From Actinomadura rubteroloni (GTDB taxonomy: Bacteria; Actinomycetota; Actinomycetes; Streptosporangiales; Streptosporangiaceae): 64,000 nt of DNA. The position numbers were made by a program, and so were the translations under genes. The DNA is taken from assembly GCF_002911665.1 (NCBI RefSeq), contig NZ_MTBP01000001.1, forward strand, positions 434,001 through 498,000, in the 5' to 3' direction. Shown here piece after piece: positions 10,268 through 20,518 of this stretch (the first letter of the stretch is position 1; the number at the start of each line of letters is the position of its first letter). Below the pieces are notes generated by a model. It saw only the letters and a program-made list of their open reading frames with translations. It was not told the origin of the DNA and searched no databases.

Positions 10268-11593
10268 TCAGCGCCGGTACAGGTTCAGCTTGTCCTCGCC
10301 GACGCGCTCGCGCAGCTCCGGGTCGTCCACGCCCTGGCCCTCGCCGGTCGCGCCGCACAGGACGGCCACCTTGCCGATGTGCCGGTTCGTCTGGACGGCC
10401 CGCGTCGCGTCCCCCGCGCCCTCCAGCGGGAAGACCGCCGACAGCGTCGGGTGGATCATGCCGAGCCCGATGAGCCGGTTCGTCTGGACGGCCTCGTGGT
10501 AGTTGAAGCCGTGCGAGCCGATGATGCTCTTGAGCCGCATCCACAGGAAGCGGTTGTCGTACTCGTGCTTGAACCCGGTGGACGAGCCGCACGTCACGAT
10601 CTTGCCGCCGCGCTTGGCGACGTACACCGACGCGCCGAACGTCTCGCGGCCGAGGTACTCGAACACGATGCCCGGGTCCTCGCCGACCTGCCGCCGGATC
10701 GCCTCGCCCAGCATCCGGCCCGCCTTCGGGTGCCGCAGGCCCTGCTCGCCGAGGTCCAGGTCGTTGCGGTTGATCACGTAGTCGCAGCCCTGCGCGCGGA
10801 CCAGTTCGGCCTTCTCGTCCGACGACACCACGCCGACCGGGATCCCGCCGCCGTTCTTCACGAACTGCGTCGCGTACGAGCCGAGCCCGCCCGTCGCGCC
10901 CCAGATCAGCACGACGTCGCCCTGCTTCATCCGCGCGCCGTGCGAGCCGACGAGCATCCGGTACGCGGTGGCGGCGCACAGCGTGTTCGCGCCGGCCTCC
11001 TCCCACGTCAGGTGCTTCGGCTTCGGGATGAGCTGGTTGGCCTTGACGATGCAGTACTCGCCGAGCGAGCCGAAGTTCGTCTCGAAGCCCCACGCGAGCT
11101 GGGTCTCGCTCATCATGCCGTCGTCGTAGGAGCCGTGGTCCTCTTCGTCCACGTACGACGGGGACAGGACGACCCGGTCGCCGACCTTCCAGTGCTTCAC
11201 CCCGGCGCCCGTCCGGACGACGACGCCCGAGCCGTCCGAGCCGAGGATGTGGTACGGCAGATTGTGCCGCGCGCCGTACCAGCCCTGGCGGCCGAACTTC
11301 TCCAGGAACGCGAACGTCGGCACCGGCTCGAAGATCGCCGACCAGACGGTGTTGAAGTTGATCGCCGCCGACATCACCGCGACGACGCACTCGTCCGGGG
11401 CCAGCTCGGGCATGTCGACCTCGCCGACGTGCAGGGACCGGCGGACGTCCTTGTCCTTCTCGCCCTCGAAGATCCCGACCTCGTCCTTGAGGGTGAACGC
11501 GGCACGGAACCGGGTGGGCAGGTCGATGTCCAGGAGTTCCCGCTCGCTCGCGCCATTGCGAGCCGCTTCGAGCAGTGCGTCGGACTGGGCCAT
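10268..11593 (-). CDS. ccr: Crotonyl-CoA carboxylase/reductase
   Basis: A 441-residue medium-chain dehydrogenase/reductase of the CCR family, which reductively carboxylates 2-enoyl-CoA with NADPH and CO2 to (alkyl)malonyl-CoA. The nucleotide-binding motif WGATGGLGSYATQ is at 231-243. Residues known to hold CO2 in characterised CCRs are kept: Asn81, Phe170-Glu171 (FETN) and a His in GSHGFNY (361), so carboxylation rather than plain reduction is expected. It starts 30 nt after the PKS stop with a GGAGG-like RBS and ends at a terminator, so it is the second gene of the PKS operon. In this context it should make the branched extender unit for the PKS; whether the enoyl substrate is C4 or longer cannot be read here. 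Confidence 0.92.
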   Translation of the reverse strand: MAQSDALLEAARNGASERELLDIDLPTRFRAAFTLKDEVGIFEGEKDKDVRRSLHVGEVDMPELAPDECVVAVMSAAINFNTVWSAIFEPVPTFAFLEKFGRQGWYGARHNLPYHILGSDGSGVVVRTGAGVKHWKVGDRVVLSPSYVDEEDHGSYDDGMMSETQLAWGFETNFGSLGEYCIVKANQLIPKPKHLTWEEAGANTLCAATAYRMLVGSHGARMKQGDVVLIWGATGGLGSYATQFVKNGGGIPVGVVSSDEKAELVRAQGCDYVINRNDLDLGEQGLRHPKAGRMLGEAIRRQVGEDPGIVFEYLGRETFGASVYVAKRGGKIVTCGSSTGFKHEYDNRFLWMRLKSIIGSHGFNYHEAVQTNRLIGLGMIHPTLSAVFPLEGAGDATRAVQTNRHIGKVAVLCGATGEGQGVDDPELRERVGEDKLNLYRR

Positions 11594-11623
11594 GATTCCT
11601 CCGGGTTGGCGGGGCGGTCGAAC

Positions 11624-14600
11624 TCAGCGGGCCGGGGCGGCCTTCCTGTCCCGCGCGGCGAGCCGGGTGTCCAGGTTCCTGGCGAGCGCTTCCACGGCGG
11701 GCGGGTCCAGCAGGTTGAGGTGGTGCGCGCCGACGATCGGCACGATCTCCAGGTCGGTGCAGTACGGCCCGAAGCCGTTGGTCCCGTCCAGGACGTAGCG
11801 GGCGTCCCGCACCGCCCAGGGCGTCTCCTCCGGCGCGTAGTAGAGGACGACCTTCCCGTCGTAGTGACCGGGCCGGTACGCCTCCAGGGAGCGGGTGTCC
11901 TGGTGGGACGTGAGCTGGTGGGTCAGCGCGGCGGGCGGGATGTGGTCCACGAGCGGCGCGGCGCGTTCGAGGACGAGCGCGAACTGCGCCTCCTCGTCCA
12001 GCCCGGCCAGCTCGTCGTAGGCGAGGCTGACGTCGAGTTCGTAGGTCTCGTTGATGTAGTCGGCGAACGCCGAGAACCGGCGGGCGAGGCTCTCGGACTC
12101 GTCGTCCACGGCGAGCGGGAAGCCCGCGTCCAGCAGCGCGACGAACTCGACCTCGCGGCCGGCGGCGGTGAGCTGCCGCGCGGTCTCGTAGGCGACGACG
12201 CCGCCGAACGACCAGCCGCCGATCCGGAACGCGCCCTCGGGCTGCGCGGCGATCATGTGCTCGGCGTAGCGGGCGGCGCGCTCCTCGACCGACGGGGCGT
12301 CCTCGAACCGTTCGAGCCCGTACACCGGCTGGTCGCGGCCGAGCAGCGCCACGAGCTGCCGGTAGCAGGACGTCGTGCCGCCCGCCGGGTGCGCGAGGAA
12401 CAGCGGGCGCCGGTCGCCGTCGGCGCGCAGCGGCCGGACGGTCTGCCGCGCGGCCTCCTCGTCGGCCGCGCGCAGGTACTCGGCGACGTGCTCGGGCGTG
12501 GGCGTGGCGAACAGCTCGGTCCGCCCGACGGCGCTCGCGCCCGCCGCCGCCAGCTCCCGGTTGATGAGCGCGGCGGCCTGGTCGGCCTGGTGGTCCTGGC
12601 CGCCGAGTTCGGCGAAGAAGTCGGCGGTGGCGCTGACGCGGTCGAGGCCGAGGACGTCCTCGAAGATCCGGACGGCGAGCCGTTCGGCCTCGTCGCGCGC
12701 CAGGACGTAGCCGGCCTCGGCGTTCGACACGGCCGCGCCGCCCGCGGCGGGTGCGGGCGCGTCCGACAGGCCGAGCTCGCCGGCCGCCCACTCCTCGAAG
12801 ACGTTGACGCTCGCGCCCTGGAGCAGCACCGACGCCGGGACCGTCAGCCCGAGGTCGTGCTCCACGCCGCTCTTGATCCGGACGGCGACCAGCGAGTCCA
12901 GCCCGAGGTCGGTCAGCGGGATCGCCGGGTCGAGCCGCTCGGGCGCGAACCCGAGGACGGACGCGATCCGGTACCGGACCTGCGCGGCGATGGCCGCCCG
13001 CGCACTCGCCGGGTCGAGTTCCCGCACCGCGTCGATGCCGGGCCACTCGGCGGCGACGCCGTCCGCGCCGAGTTCGGCGGCGGCGGCCGTCAGCGCCGCG
13101 AAGTACGGCATGTTCCGGATCTCGGGGAACAGGCCCACGGCGGCGGCCGGGTCGAACCGCAGGACGCCGGTGTCGGCGCGGTCGAGGGCCAGCAGCGCCT
13201 CCAGCGCCTCGGCGCCCTCGGCCGGGCTGATCGGCTCGATGACCGCGACGGCCGTCTCCGCCGCGCCGCCGACCTGCGACCACGTGCCCCAGTCGATCGC
13301 GGTGCCGGGACGTCCGTGGGCGCGCCGCTCGGCCATCAGCGCGTCGATCGCGGCGTTGGCGGCGGCGTAGGCGGCCTGGCCGGGCGAGCCGAGCAGCGCG
13401 GCGGCCGAGGAGTGGACGACGAACCAGTCCAGGCCGGTGTCCGTGCCGAGCGCCGCGTCGAGCAGCCGCGCGCCGGTGACCTTGGCGGACCAGACGCGGT
13501 GCAGGTCGCCGGGGCCGAGGTCGTTGATGAGGCGGTCGTCGATGGCGCCCGCGCCGTGGACGACGCCGCGCAGCGTCAGCCCGCCCTCGCGCGCCGCCCG
13601 GACGAGCCGTTCGGCGGTGCCGGACTCGGCGATGTCGCCGAGGACGATCGCGATGTCGGTGCCGCGCTCGCGGAGCCGCGCGACGGCCCGTTCGGCGTCG
13701 GGGCCGGGTCCGGACCGGCCGGACAGGACGATCCGGGCGGCGCCGCGCTCGGCGAGCAGCGTCGCGGTGACGAGCCCGATGCCGCCGTAGCCGCCGGTCA
13801 CGATGTAGGCGCCGCCGCGCCGGACGACCTTGCGGGGCGTCACGTCGGGCAGCGCGGCCCGGTCGAGGCGGGCGACGCGGCGGACGCCGCCGCGCCAGGC
13901 GACCTCGCGGGCGTCGGCGTTCGCGACCAGCTCGGCGACCAGGTCGGCCGGACGGTCCACGTCCACGAGCGTCGCGCGCTGGACGGTCCGCTCGAACGCG
14001 AGGACGCGGGTGAGCGCGCGGACGTGCGCCTGCTGGTGGATCCCCGCCTCGCCGGGCAGGACGGTCAGCGCGGCGCGCGTCGCGATCCACAGGCGCGGCC
14101 CGTCGGGCAGCGCGGTGGACAGGCGCGCGACGGCGAGGACCAGGTCCTCGTCCACCAGCGACGGCGGCGGGACGAACAGCACGTCGCTCGGCGTCCCGTC
14201 CGGCCCGGCGTCCAGCGCGCGGCGGACCACGGCGTGGCCCGCGTCCGCCAGCCCGCCGGCGGCGGCGCGGGCGAGCGGGTCGTCGTCCTCGGCGAGGACC
14301 AGCCAGCAGCACGCGTCGGCGCGGGGCTCGGGGACGTCGGTCTCGTCCCACACCAGCTCGACCAGCTTGTCGGCGAGCGGCACGGGCACGTCGGAGCGCT
14401 CGGTGCGGCGCAGCACGATCCCGGTCGCCTCGGCCAGGATCTCCCCGGCGGGACCGGCGATCTGCAACGCGCCGAGGACGTCGTCGCCGTCCTGCGTCAC
14501 CGCGACGCGGACGTGCCCGCCCCGGTGCGTCGGCCCGTGGACGCGCAGCGCCCCGATCGTCTCGGCGAGCCACACGCCCGGCGTGCCGGTGACGGTCTCG

Positions 14601-17600
14601 GCCTCGGCGGACAGGACGCCGAGCGCCCGGTCCAGCACCTCGGGGTGCAGCCGGTAGTGGCGGCTGCCGCGCTCGGCGCCCGCGACCTCGGTGACGGGCC
14701 CGGCGAACTCGCCGGGCGCGACCGGACGGGCGTCGGCGCCGACGTCGGCGCTGGCCAGCCGCGTCCACGTCCCGGCGGCGGTGCGGGTGTGGATCTCGAC
14801 GCGCTGCTCGACCTCGTCGTAGGTCGTCGTGACGGTCGTGTGGTCGGTCAGCGCGAGCGGGCGCTCGATCCACAGGCTGTTGACGCGGACGGCGTCCGTC
14901 CCGAGCGCGTCGGCCCCGGCGGCGAGCGCCATCTCCGCGAACGCGGCGACCGGCAGCACGGCCAGGTCGTGGACGGCCGTCTCCGCGAGCCACGGCTGCG
15001 CGGCGGTGCCGACGTCCGCGCGCCAGGCGTGCCGGTCCTCGCCGGGCAGTTCGACGTGCGCGCCGAGCAGCGGGTGCTCGTCGCGGGCCGAGCCGGCGCG
15101 GCGCGAGGTGTCCAGCCAGTGCCGCTCGTGCCGCCAGGGCGCGTGCGGCACGTCGGTGATCCCGCCGTCCTGCGGCCCGGCGACGGCCAGGCCGTGCGCG
15201 GCGAGCAGGGCGAGCTGGGCGTGGAAGGTCACCGCGTCGTCGGTGACCTGGCCCTTCGGGGCGCGCTTCAGCGTGTGGGTGACGAGCGCGCCGGTGCCGT
15301 CCAGCGTCTCCCCGACGCCGTGCGACAGGATCGGGTGCGCGTTGACCTCCACGAACGTCCGGTGGCCGTCCTCGGCGGCGGCGGCCACGGCGTCGGTCAG
15401 CCGGACGGGGTTGCGCAGGTTCGCGGCCCAGTAGTCCGCGTCCAGCTCGCCGGCGCCGCGCGGGTCCGCCAGCGCGGTCGTGTAGAAGGCGATGCCCTCG
15501 GCGAGCGGGGTGCCTTCCTCCTCGCCGAGGTCGGCGAGGGCGGCGCGCAGGTCGTCCAGCAGCGGGTCGACCTGCGGGGAGTGCCCGGCGCCCTCGGCCT
15601 GCACGCGCCGGGCTAGGCGCCCTTCGGCCTCGGCCCGTTCCAACACGGTCTCGATCTGGCCGGCGTCGCCGGTCACGACGGTCTGGCGCGGCGAGGAGAA
15701 CACGGCGGCGTGGACGTCGGGGAGGTCGGCGGCCAGCCGGGCGACGTCCTGCGCGGACGCGCCGAGCACGGCCATCGCGCCCCCGCCGACCAGGCCGTTC
15801 AGCAGCCGGGAGCGGCGGCAGATGACGCGGGCGCCGTCGGCGAGCGAGAGGCGTCCGGCGACGACGGCCGCCGCGACCTCGCCCATCGAGTGGCCGACGA
15901 CGGCGGCGGGCGTCACCCCGTAGGCCTTCCACATCCGCGCGAGGCCGACCTGGACGGCGAACAGCACCGGCATGATCTGCGCCGGGCCGCCGTCGAGCTT
16001 CGCGCCGGACTCCAACAGCGACCAGAGTTCGGGACCGTCCTCCTCGGCGAACAGCGCGTCGATGTCGTCGATGGCCTCGGCGAACGCCGGTTCCTCCTCC
16101 AGCAGCGCCTTGGCCATGCCGGGCCGCTGCGCGCCGTAGCCGGAGAACACGAACACCGGGCGGCCGGGCGTCCCGAGCGCGGTGCCGGACACGACGCCCG
16201 GGTGCGGACGTCCCTCGGCCAGCGCGGCGAGGCCCGCCACCAGCCCGGCCCGGTCGCGCGCCACGACGGCGGCGCGGGCGCGGCCCCGGCCGTTGCGGCC
16301 GTGCAGCGTGCGGGCGAGGTCGGCGAGTTCGGCGTCCTCGGGCAGCCAGTCGGCGAGCAGCGCGGCGTGGTCGCGGATCCGGTCGGCGGAGGTGTCCGAC
16401 AGCGGGAACGTCCGGACGGTCACCGGCTCGCGCTCCACGACCTGCGCGGGCGCGGCCTCCAGCAGCACGTGGCCGTTCGTCCCGCCGAACCCGAACCCGG
16501 ACACGCCCGCGCGCGGCGGGTGCGACCGCGCCGGCCACGGCGTCTCCTCCGCGACGACCGCGAGCCGCAGGTCCTCGAACGGGATGTGCGGGTTCGGCTC
16601 CTTGTAGTGGAGGCTCGGCGGGATCGTCCGGTGGTGCAGGGCGAGGACGGTCTTGATGAGGCCCGCGATGCCCGCCGCCGACTCCATGTGGCCGAGGTTG
16701 GACTTGGCGGTCCCGATGAGCAGCGGCTCGTCGGCGTCGCGGCCCGCGCCGAGCACTTCGCCGACGGCCTTGGCCTCGATCGGGTCGCCGATGAACGTCC
16801 CGGTGCCGTGCGCCTCGATGTAGTCGACCTCGCGCGTGTCGATCCCCGCCGCCGCGTACACGTCGCGCAGCAGGGCGCGCTGGGCGTCGAAGTTCGGCGC
16901 GACGAGCCCGTTGGAGCGGCCGTCGGAGTTGACGCCCGACCCCTTGATCACCGCGAGCACGCGGTCGCCGTCGCGGACGGCGTCCGACAGGCGCTTCAGC
17001 ACGACGGCGCCGCAGCCCTCCGCGCGGACCATGCCGTCGGCGGACGCGTCGAACGCCTTGCAGTGGCCGTCGGTGGCGGTCGCGCCCGCGAGGTCGAACG
17101 TCATCGTGACGGTCGGCGACAGCAGCAGGTTCACGCCGCCCGCGAGCGCCACGTCGGCCTCGCCGCTGCGCAGCGCCTGGACGGCCAGGTGGGTGGAGAC
17201 CAGCGACGACGAGCACGCCGTGTCCACGATCATGCTGGGGCCGCGCAGGTCGAGCAGGTAGGACAGCCGGTTGGCGATGATGCTCAGCGCCGCGCCGGTC
17301 GCGGTGAACGCCTCCAGCGCCGCGAGGTCGGACGCCGTGAACGCCGCGTACTCCGGCGCCGACACCCCGACGAACACGCCGGTGCGGCTGCCGCGCAGCG
17401 ACGCCGGGCCGATGCCCGCGTGCTCGAACGCCTGCCACGCCACTTCGAGGATCAGCCGCTGCTGCGGGTCCATCGCGGCGGCCTCGCGGGGCGTGATGCC
17501 GAAGAACTGCGCGTCGAACTGGGCGACGTCGTTGAGGAACCCGCCGAGCTTGGTCGTCTGCGCGAGCAGGTCGGCGACCTCGGGCGAGCCGTCGTCGAAC

Positions 17601-18076
17601 GGGTCCCAGCGTCCTTCGGGGACCTCGCGGATGGCGTCGCCGCGTCCGGTCAGGAACCGCCAGTAGTCCGCGGGGCCGGTCAGGTCGCGGTCGCCGCCGG
17701 GGAACCGGCAGCCGATGCCGACGACGGCGATCGGCTCGCGGTCCAGCACCGGACGGGCCTCGGCCGGTTCCGGGACGGGCGCGGGCGCGAGGTCGGCGCC
17801 GTTGGCCAGCGCCACCGACAGCCGGTTGATCGTCGGGTGCTCCCACACCAGCGTGGCGGGCAGCGAGCGGCCGAGCATCTGCTCCAGGTCGCCGGCGATG
17901 GCGACGGCGTCCCGGGACGCGAGGCCGAACTCCTCCAGCGGACGGTCGGCGTCGACCTCGTGCTCGGCGATCCGGGAGCGGCGCGCGATCTGCTCGATGA
18001 GGTGCCGGCGAATCGCGTCCTCGCCGATGCGCGCGTCGCCCTGCGCGGCTCCCGAACGACCACTGCTGCTCTGCAT
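11624..18076 (-). CDS. Type I PKS: ACP-KS-AT-(DH)-KR-ACP-(ACP)-TE, mycolate-synthase-like
   Basis: A 2150-residue single-protein PKS. In order: N-terminal ACP with Ser54 in FGLASRDAV, the form used by Pks13-type ACPs loaded by fatty acyl-AMP ligases; KS about 112-535 with Cys288 (TACSSS) and both His motifs (EAHGTGT, KSNLGH); AT about 636-940 with Ser730 (GHSMGE) and GAGH at 829-832 instead of YASH or HAFH; a DH-like domain from about 1000 whose HxxxGxxxxP motif has Thr1033 and Asp1037; KR about 1415-1600 with TGGYGGIG, an IDD (B-type) motif and Tyr1570; ACP with Ser1728 (GLDSL); a third carrier domain with Asp1828 in place of Ser; TE with Ser1956 (GWSFGG). Inference: one condensation of a loaded fatty acyl chain with an alkylmalonyl unit, beta-keto reduction and release, giving an alpha-alkyl-beta-hydroxy acid. 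No FAAL gene is in the window. Confidence 0.9.
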   Translation of the reverse strand: MQSSSGRSGAAQGDARIGEDAIRRHLIEQIARRSRIAEHEVDADRPLEEFGLASRDAVAIAGDLEQMLGRSLPATLVWEHPTINRLSVALANGADLAPAPVPEPAEARPVLDREPIAVVGIGCRFPGGDRDLTGPADYWRFLTGRGDAIREVPEGRWDPFDDGSPEVADLLAQTTKLGGFLNDVAQFDAQFFGITPREAAAMDPQQRLILEVAWQAFEHAGIGPASLRGSRTGVFVGVSAPEYAAFTASDLAALEAFTATGAALSIIANRLSYLLDLRGPSMIVDTACSSSLVSTHLAVQALRSGEADVALAGGVNLLLSPTVTMTFDLAGATATDGHCKAFDASADGMVRAEGCGAVVLKRLSDAVRDGDRVLAVIKGSGVNSDGRSNGLVAPNFDAQRALLRDVYAAAGIDTREVDYIEAHGTGTFIGDPIEAKAVGEVLGAGRDADEPLLIGTAKSNLGHMESAAGIAGLIKTVLALHHRTIPPSLHYKEPNPHIPFEDLRLAVVAEETPWPARSHPPRAGVSGFGFGGTNGHVLLEAAPAQVVEREPVTVRTFPLSDTSADRIRDHAALLADWLPEDAELADLARTLHGRNGRGRARAAVVARDRAGLVAGLAALAEGRPHPGVVSGTALGTPGRPVFVFSGYGAQRPGMAKALLEEEPAFAEAIDDIDALFAEEDGPELWSLLESGAKLDGGPAQIMPVLFAVQVGLARMWKAYGVTPAAVVGHSMGEVAAAVVAGRLSLADGARVICRRSRLLNGLVGGGAMAVLGASAQDVARLAADLPDVHAAVFSSPRQTVVTGDAGQIETVLERAEAEGRLARRVQAEGAGHSPQVDPLLDDLRAALADLGEEEGTPLAEGIAFYTTALADPRGAGELDADYWAANLRNPVRLTDAVAAAAEDGHRTFVEVNAHPILSHGVGETLDGTGALVTHTLKRAPKGQVTDDAVTFHAQLALLAAHGLAVAGPQDGGITDVPHAPWRHERHWLDTSRRAGSARDEHPLLGAHVELPGEDRHAWRADVGTAAQPWLAETAVHDLAVLPVAAFAEMALAAGADALGTDAVRVNSLWIERPLALTDHTTVTTTYDEVEQRVEIHTRTAAGTWTRLASADVGADARPVAPGEFAGPVTEVAGAERGSRHYRLHPEVLDRALGVLSAEAETVTGTPGVWLAETIGALRVHGPTHRGGHVRVAVTQDGDDVLGALQIAGPAGEILAEATGIVLRRTERSDVPVPLADKLVELVWDETDVPEPRADACCWLVLAEDDDPLARAAAGGLADAGHAVVRRALDAGPDGTPSDVLFVPPPSLVDEDLVLAVARLSTALPDGPRLWIATRAALTVLPGEAGIHQQAHVRALTRVLAFERTVQRATLVDVDRPADLVAELVANADAREVAWRGGVRRVARLDRAALPDVTPRKVVRRGGAYIVTGGYGGIGLVTATLLAERGAARIVLSGRSGPGPDAERAVARLRERGTDIAIVLGDIAESGTAERLVRAAREGGLTLRGVVHGAGAIDDRLINDLGPGDLHRVWSAKVTGARLLDAALGTDTGLDWFVVHSSAAALLGSPGQAAYAAANAAIDALMAERRAHGRPGTAIDWGTWSQVGGAAETAVAVIEPISPAEGAEALEALLALDRADTGVLRFDPAAAVGLFPEIRNMPYFAALTAAAAELGADGVAAEWPGIDAVRELDPASARAAIAAQVRYRIASVLGFAPERLDPAIPLTDLGLDSLVAVRIKSGVEHDLGLTVPASVLLQGASVNVFEEWAAGELGLSDAPAPAAGGAAVSNAEAGYVLARDEAERLAVRIFEDVLGLDRVSATADFFAELGGQDHQADQAAALINRELAAAGASAVGRTELFATPTPEHVAEYLRAADEEAARQTVRPLRADGDRRPLFLAHPAGGTTSCYRQLVALLGRDQPVYGLERFEDAPSVEERAARYAEHMIAAQPEGAFRIGGWSFGGVVAYETARQLTAAGREVEFVALLDAGFPLAVDDESESLARRFSAFADYINETYELDVSLAYDELAGLDEEAQFALVLERAAPLVDHIPPAALTHQLTSHQDTRSLEAYRPGHYDGKVVLYYAPEETPWAVRDARYVLDGTNGFGPYCTDLEIVPIVGAHHLNLLDPPAVEALARNLDTRLAARDRKAAPAR

Positions 18077-18180
18077 GCGCGGGGTTCCCCCAACTACGGG
18101 ATCGTTCGAAGCGGAGGGACCACGATGTCCCAGGATCGTCGCCTCACGATGCGCACCCAGGCAACTTTTCTCCGTATTTC

Positions 18181-18200
18181 CTTGTCATGGTCGTGACAAG
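18181..18200. promoter_or_regulatory. Palindrome in the PKS/exporter divergent promoter region
   Basis: CTTGTCA (18181-18187), tggtcg, TGACAAG (18194-18200): perfect 7-bp arms in the 281-bp region between the divergent PKS and MFS genes. It is a plausible operator for a dimeric regulator such as the nearby PucR protein. The rest of the gap (18077-18357) shows no other clear element. Confidence 0.4.
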
Positions 18201-18357
18201 ACGGACTGGTCAGACGTGTGGCGTGATGGGATAGTTTCGACATCGCTGTAACGGGCTAACGGTGTGCACCGAGATGTCGATGTACCTGAACAATACCCAG
18301 CGACGGAACTAGGGGGAAGCGGACGATCCCCCCGCAGGCGGCGGGGCCTGTCGCCGC

Positions 18358-20508
18358 GTGATCAACGTGACCCGGGGCCGATACCGATGGGCGCTGGCGG
18401 TCGTCGCCGTCTCCGCTTTCATGATCACGATGGACAACACCGTGGTCGCCAATGCGCTGCCGAGCATCCAGCGCGATCTCGGCATGGACAAGACCGCGCT
18501 CGACTGGGTCGCGACCGGCTACATCCTCATGTTCTCCTGCCTCATGATCGCGGGCGGGCGGATCACCGACATCTACGGCTGCCGCACCGCGTTCGTCAGC
18601 GGAATGGCGATCTTCACCGGGGCGTCCGCCGTCTGCGGCCTCGCCGGGGCGGACACCGTGCTGATCCTCGGCCGGATCGTCCAGGGCGCGGGCGCCGCGC
18701 TCGCGCTGCCCGCCACCCAGGTCATGATCACCGTGGGCCGGACAGACAAGCAGCGCTCCCTCGGCACCATCGCCTGGGTCGGTGCGGCCGGGGGCGCGAC
18801 GGCGCTCGGGCCGACGATCGGCGGGTTCATCGTCCAGAGCTGGGCGTGGGGCTGGATCTTCCTCATCAACATCGTGCCGGGGATCCTCGTCATCCTGCTG
18901 GGGCTCTTCGTCCTGACCGGCAAGGGCGAGAACCGCACCGCCCGCGTCGACCTGCCCGGCGTGCTGATCTCCGCGACGATGCTGTTCGCGCTCGTCTACG
19001 GCCTGGAGACCGGACGCCACCAGGGCTGGGGCGACCCGGCCGTCCTCGGCGTGTTCGCCCTCGCCGCGATCGCGTTCGCGTGCTTCGTCGTCGTGGAGCG
19101 CTGGGCGCCCGACCCGATGATCAACATGCGGTTCTTCCGGAACCGGGTGTTCGTCGGCGGGCTGCTGTCCCAGATGCTCTGGGGCATCGGCTTCAACGGG
19201 ATGATCTTCTACGCGGCCACGTTCCTGCAGCGCTACCTCGGCTTCTCACCGCCGAAGGCCGGGCTCGTCATGCTGCCGTCCGCGATCGTCGTCATGATCA
19301 CGACGCCGATCTCGTTCTGGATCGCGGCCAAGCTCGGGCCGCGCATCGCGATCGGCGGCGGCATGACGCTGATGGCCGGCGGCATGATCCTCTTCTCGAT
19401 GATCCACCGGGACTACGGCTTCGCCGACCTCATGCCGGGCGTCCTCATCACCGGCTTCGGGTCCGCGATGTGCATGCCGCTCGTGATGTACGTGCTCAAG
19501 GCCGTGCCGGAGGACCAGGCCGGCGTCGCCAGCGGCATCCTCAACGTCATCCGCGAGATGTCGGGCGCGTTCGGCATCGCGATCCTCGGCCTCCTCATCC
19601 ACGACATCCCCGCCGACCACGCCAGCACCGCGTCGCTGAACTCCTTCCGCGACGGCATGGCGTCCGGCCTGATCCTCGGCGCCGTCCTGGTCCTGTTCGG
19701 CGGCATGATCAGCGGGGTGACGCTGCCGTCCAAGCGCGGCTGGATGGGCCCCAAGCACGGCCGGCGCCGCTCGTCCGCGCCCACCGCCGAGCCCGTCCTG
19801 ACCCCCGCGCCGAGCGTCCAGCCCCTCCCCGCCCTGGAACCCGCCGAGCTGGTGGGCGCCCACGCCACGACCCCGCTCCTGGCCACCCGCTCCTACGACC
19901 CCCTGCCCGAGACCCCCGCGCCCGCCGTGTGGGCGGCGGACCTCCCGCACGAGACCTCCGCGCCCCTCGCCCTCCCGGAGACCACACCCGCACCGTCCGG
20001 CGACCGCCCGCACGCGCCCGCCGCGCGGCTGAGCGACCAGCCGCACAGCGCACCCGTGAACGACCACCCCCGCGGAACCCCCGCACCCAGGCGACCGGAC
20101 GACCGCCCGGGTGCGACCCCCGCCCCGCGCCGCGACCGCCCCCGCGAAGTGCCCGCGCCCGCCGCGCGGCCGAGCGACCAGCCGCAGGGCGTGCCTGCGG
20201 ACGAGCGTCCGCGCGAACTGGGCGAGCGGGCGCGGGGGGCGTCCCTTAATCCCGCGGATCCGGGGCGGGGCGAGCAGCCTGAGTCGTTGCGCGTGTCGAG
20301 TCGGGGTCCGGCGGACGGGGATCCGCTCGCGTCCGTCCCGCCGACCGGGGGGCATCTGCCGTGGTGGTGGCAGGTCGAGCCGCCCCGGGGCGCGCGGCCG
20401 GCGCGGCCCGAGCCGGACGACGACCGGCCGTGGCCGCCGCCCCCGCCGGAGGGTTATTACGCGCCCTACACTCCCGAGGACGCGCCGGACCGTCCGGAAG
20501 CCCGGTGA
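18358..20508 (+). CDS. MFS exporter (DHA2, 14-helix type) with long Pro-rich cytoplasmic tail
   Basis: A 716-residue protein starting at GTG. Residues 1-465 are a 14-helix drug-H+ antiporter: motif D1-like FMITMDNTVVANALPSIQRDLG in helix 1, motif A-like GGRITDIYGCR, motif C-like WVGAAGGATALGPTIGGF. After LPSKRGWMGPKHGRR comes a tail of about 240 residues, rich in Pro, Arg, Asp and Ala, with repeating DRP/RP and APA units and ending in a Trp/Pro-rich segment (PWWWQVEPP). The tail has no predicted fold and is unusual for the family. It is divergent from the PKS and followed 10 nt later by a glycosyltransferase, so it is the likely exporter of the PKS product. Confidence 0.88.
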   Translation: MINVTRGRYRWALAVVAVSAFMITMDNTVVANALPSIQRDLGMDKTALDWVATGYILMFSCLMIAGGRITDIYGCRTAFVSGMAIFTGASAVCGLAGADTVLILGRIVQGAGAALALPATQVMITVGRTDKQRSLGTIAWVGAAGGATALGPTIGGFIVQSWAWGWIFLINIVPGILVILLGLFVLTGKGENRTARVDLPGVLISATMLFALVYGLETGRHQGWGDPAVLGVFALAAIAFACFVVVERWAPDPMINMRFFRNRVFVGGLLSQMLWGIGFNGMIFYAATFLQRYLGFSPPKAGLVMLPSAIVVMITTPISFWIAAKLGPRIAIGGGMTLMAGGMILFSMIHRDYGFADLMPGVLITGFGSAMCMPLVMYVLKAVPEDQAGVASGILNVIREMSGAFGIAILGLLIHDIPADHASTASLNSFRDGMASGLILGAVLVLFGGMISGVTLPSKRGWMGPKHGRRRSSAPTAEPVLTPAPSVQPLPALEPAELVGAHATTPLLATRSYDPLPETPAPAVWAADLPHETSAPLALPETTPAPSGDRPHAPAARLSDQPHSAPVNDHPRGTPAPRRPDDRPGATPAPRRDRPREVPAPAARPSDQPQGVPADERPRELGERARGASLNPADPGRGEQPESLRVSSRGPADGDPLASVPPTGGHLPWWWQVEPPRGARPARPEPDDDRPWPPPPPEGYYAPYTPEDAPDRPEAR

Positions 20509-20518
20509 GAGGAGCCCC

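Noticed and set aside
10379..15616. A very long plus-strand open frame (1745 codons) over the PKS
   Set aside because: It is the antisense shadow of the PKS and CCR genes. Composition is Arg/Gly/Val-rich as in GC-rich antisense frames and has no domain motif.
10215..17846. A 2543-codon minus-strand frame
   Set aside because: It runs over the PKS in a different frame and has no motif; the PKS frame at 11624-18076 has all active-site motifs.
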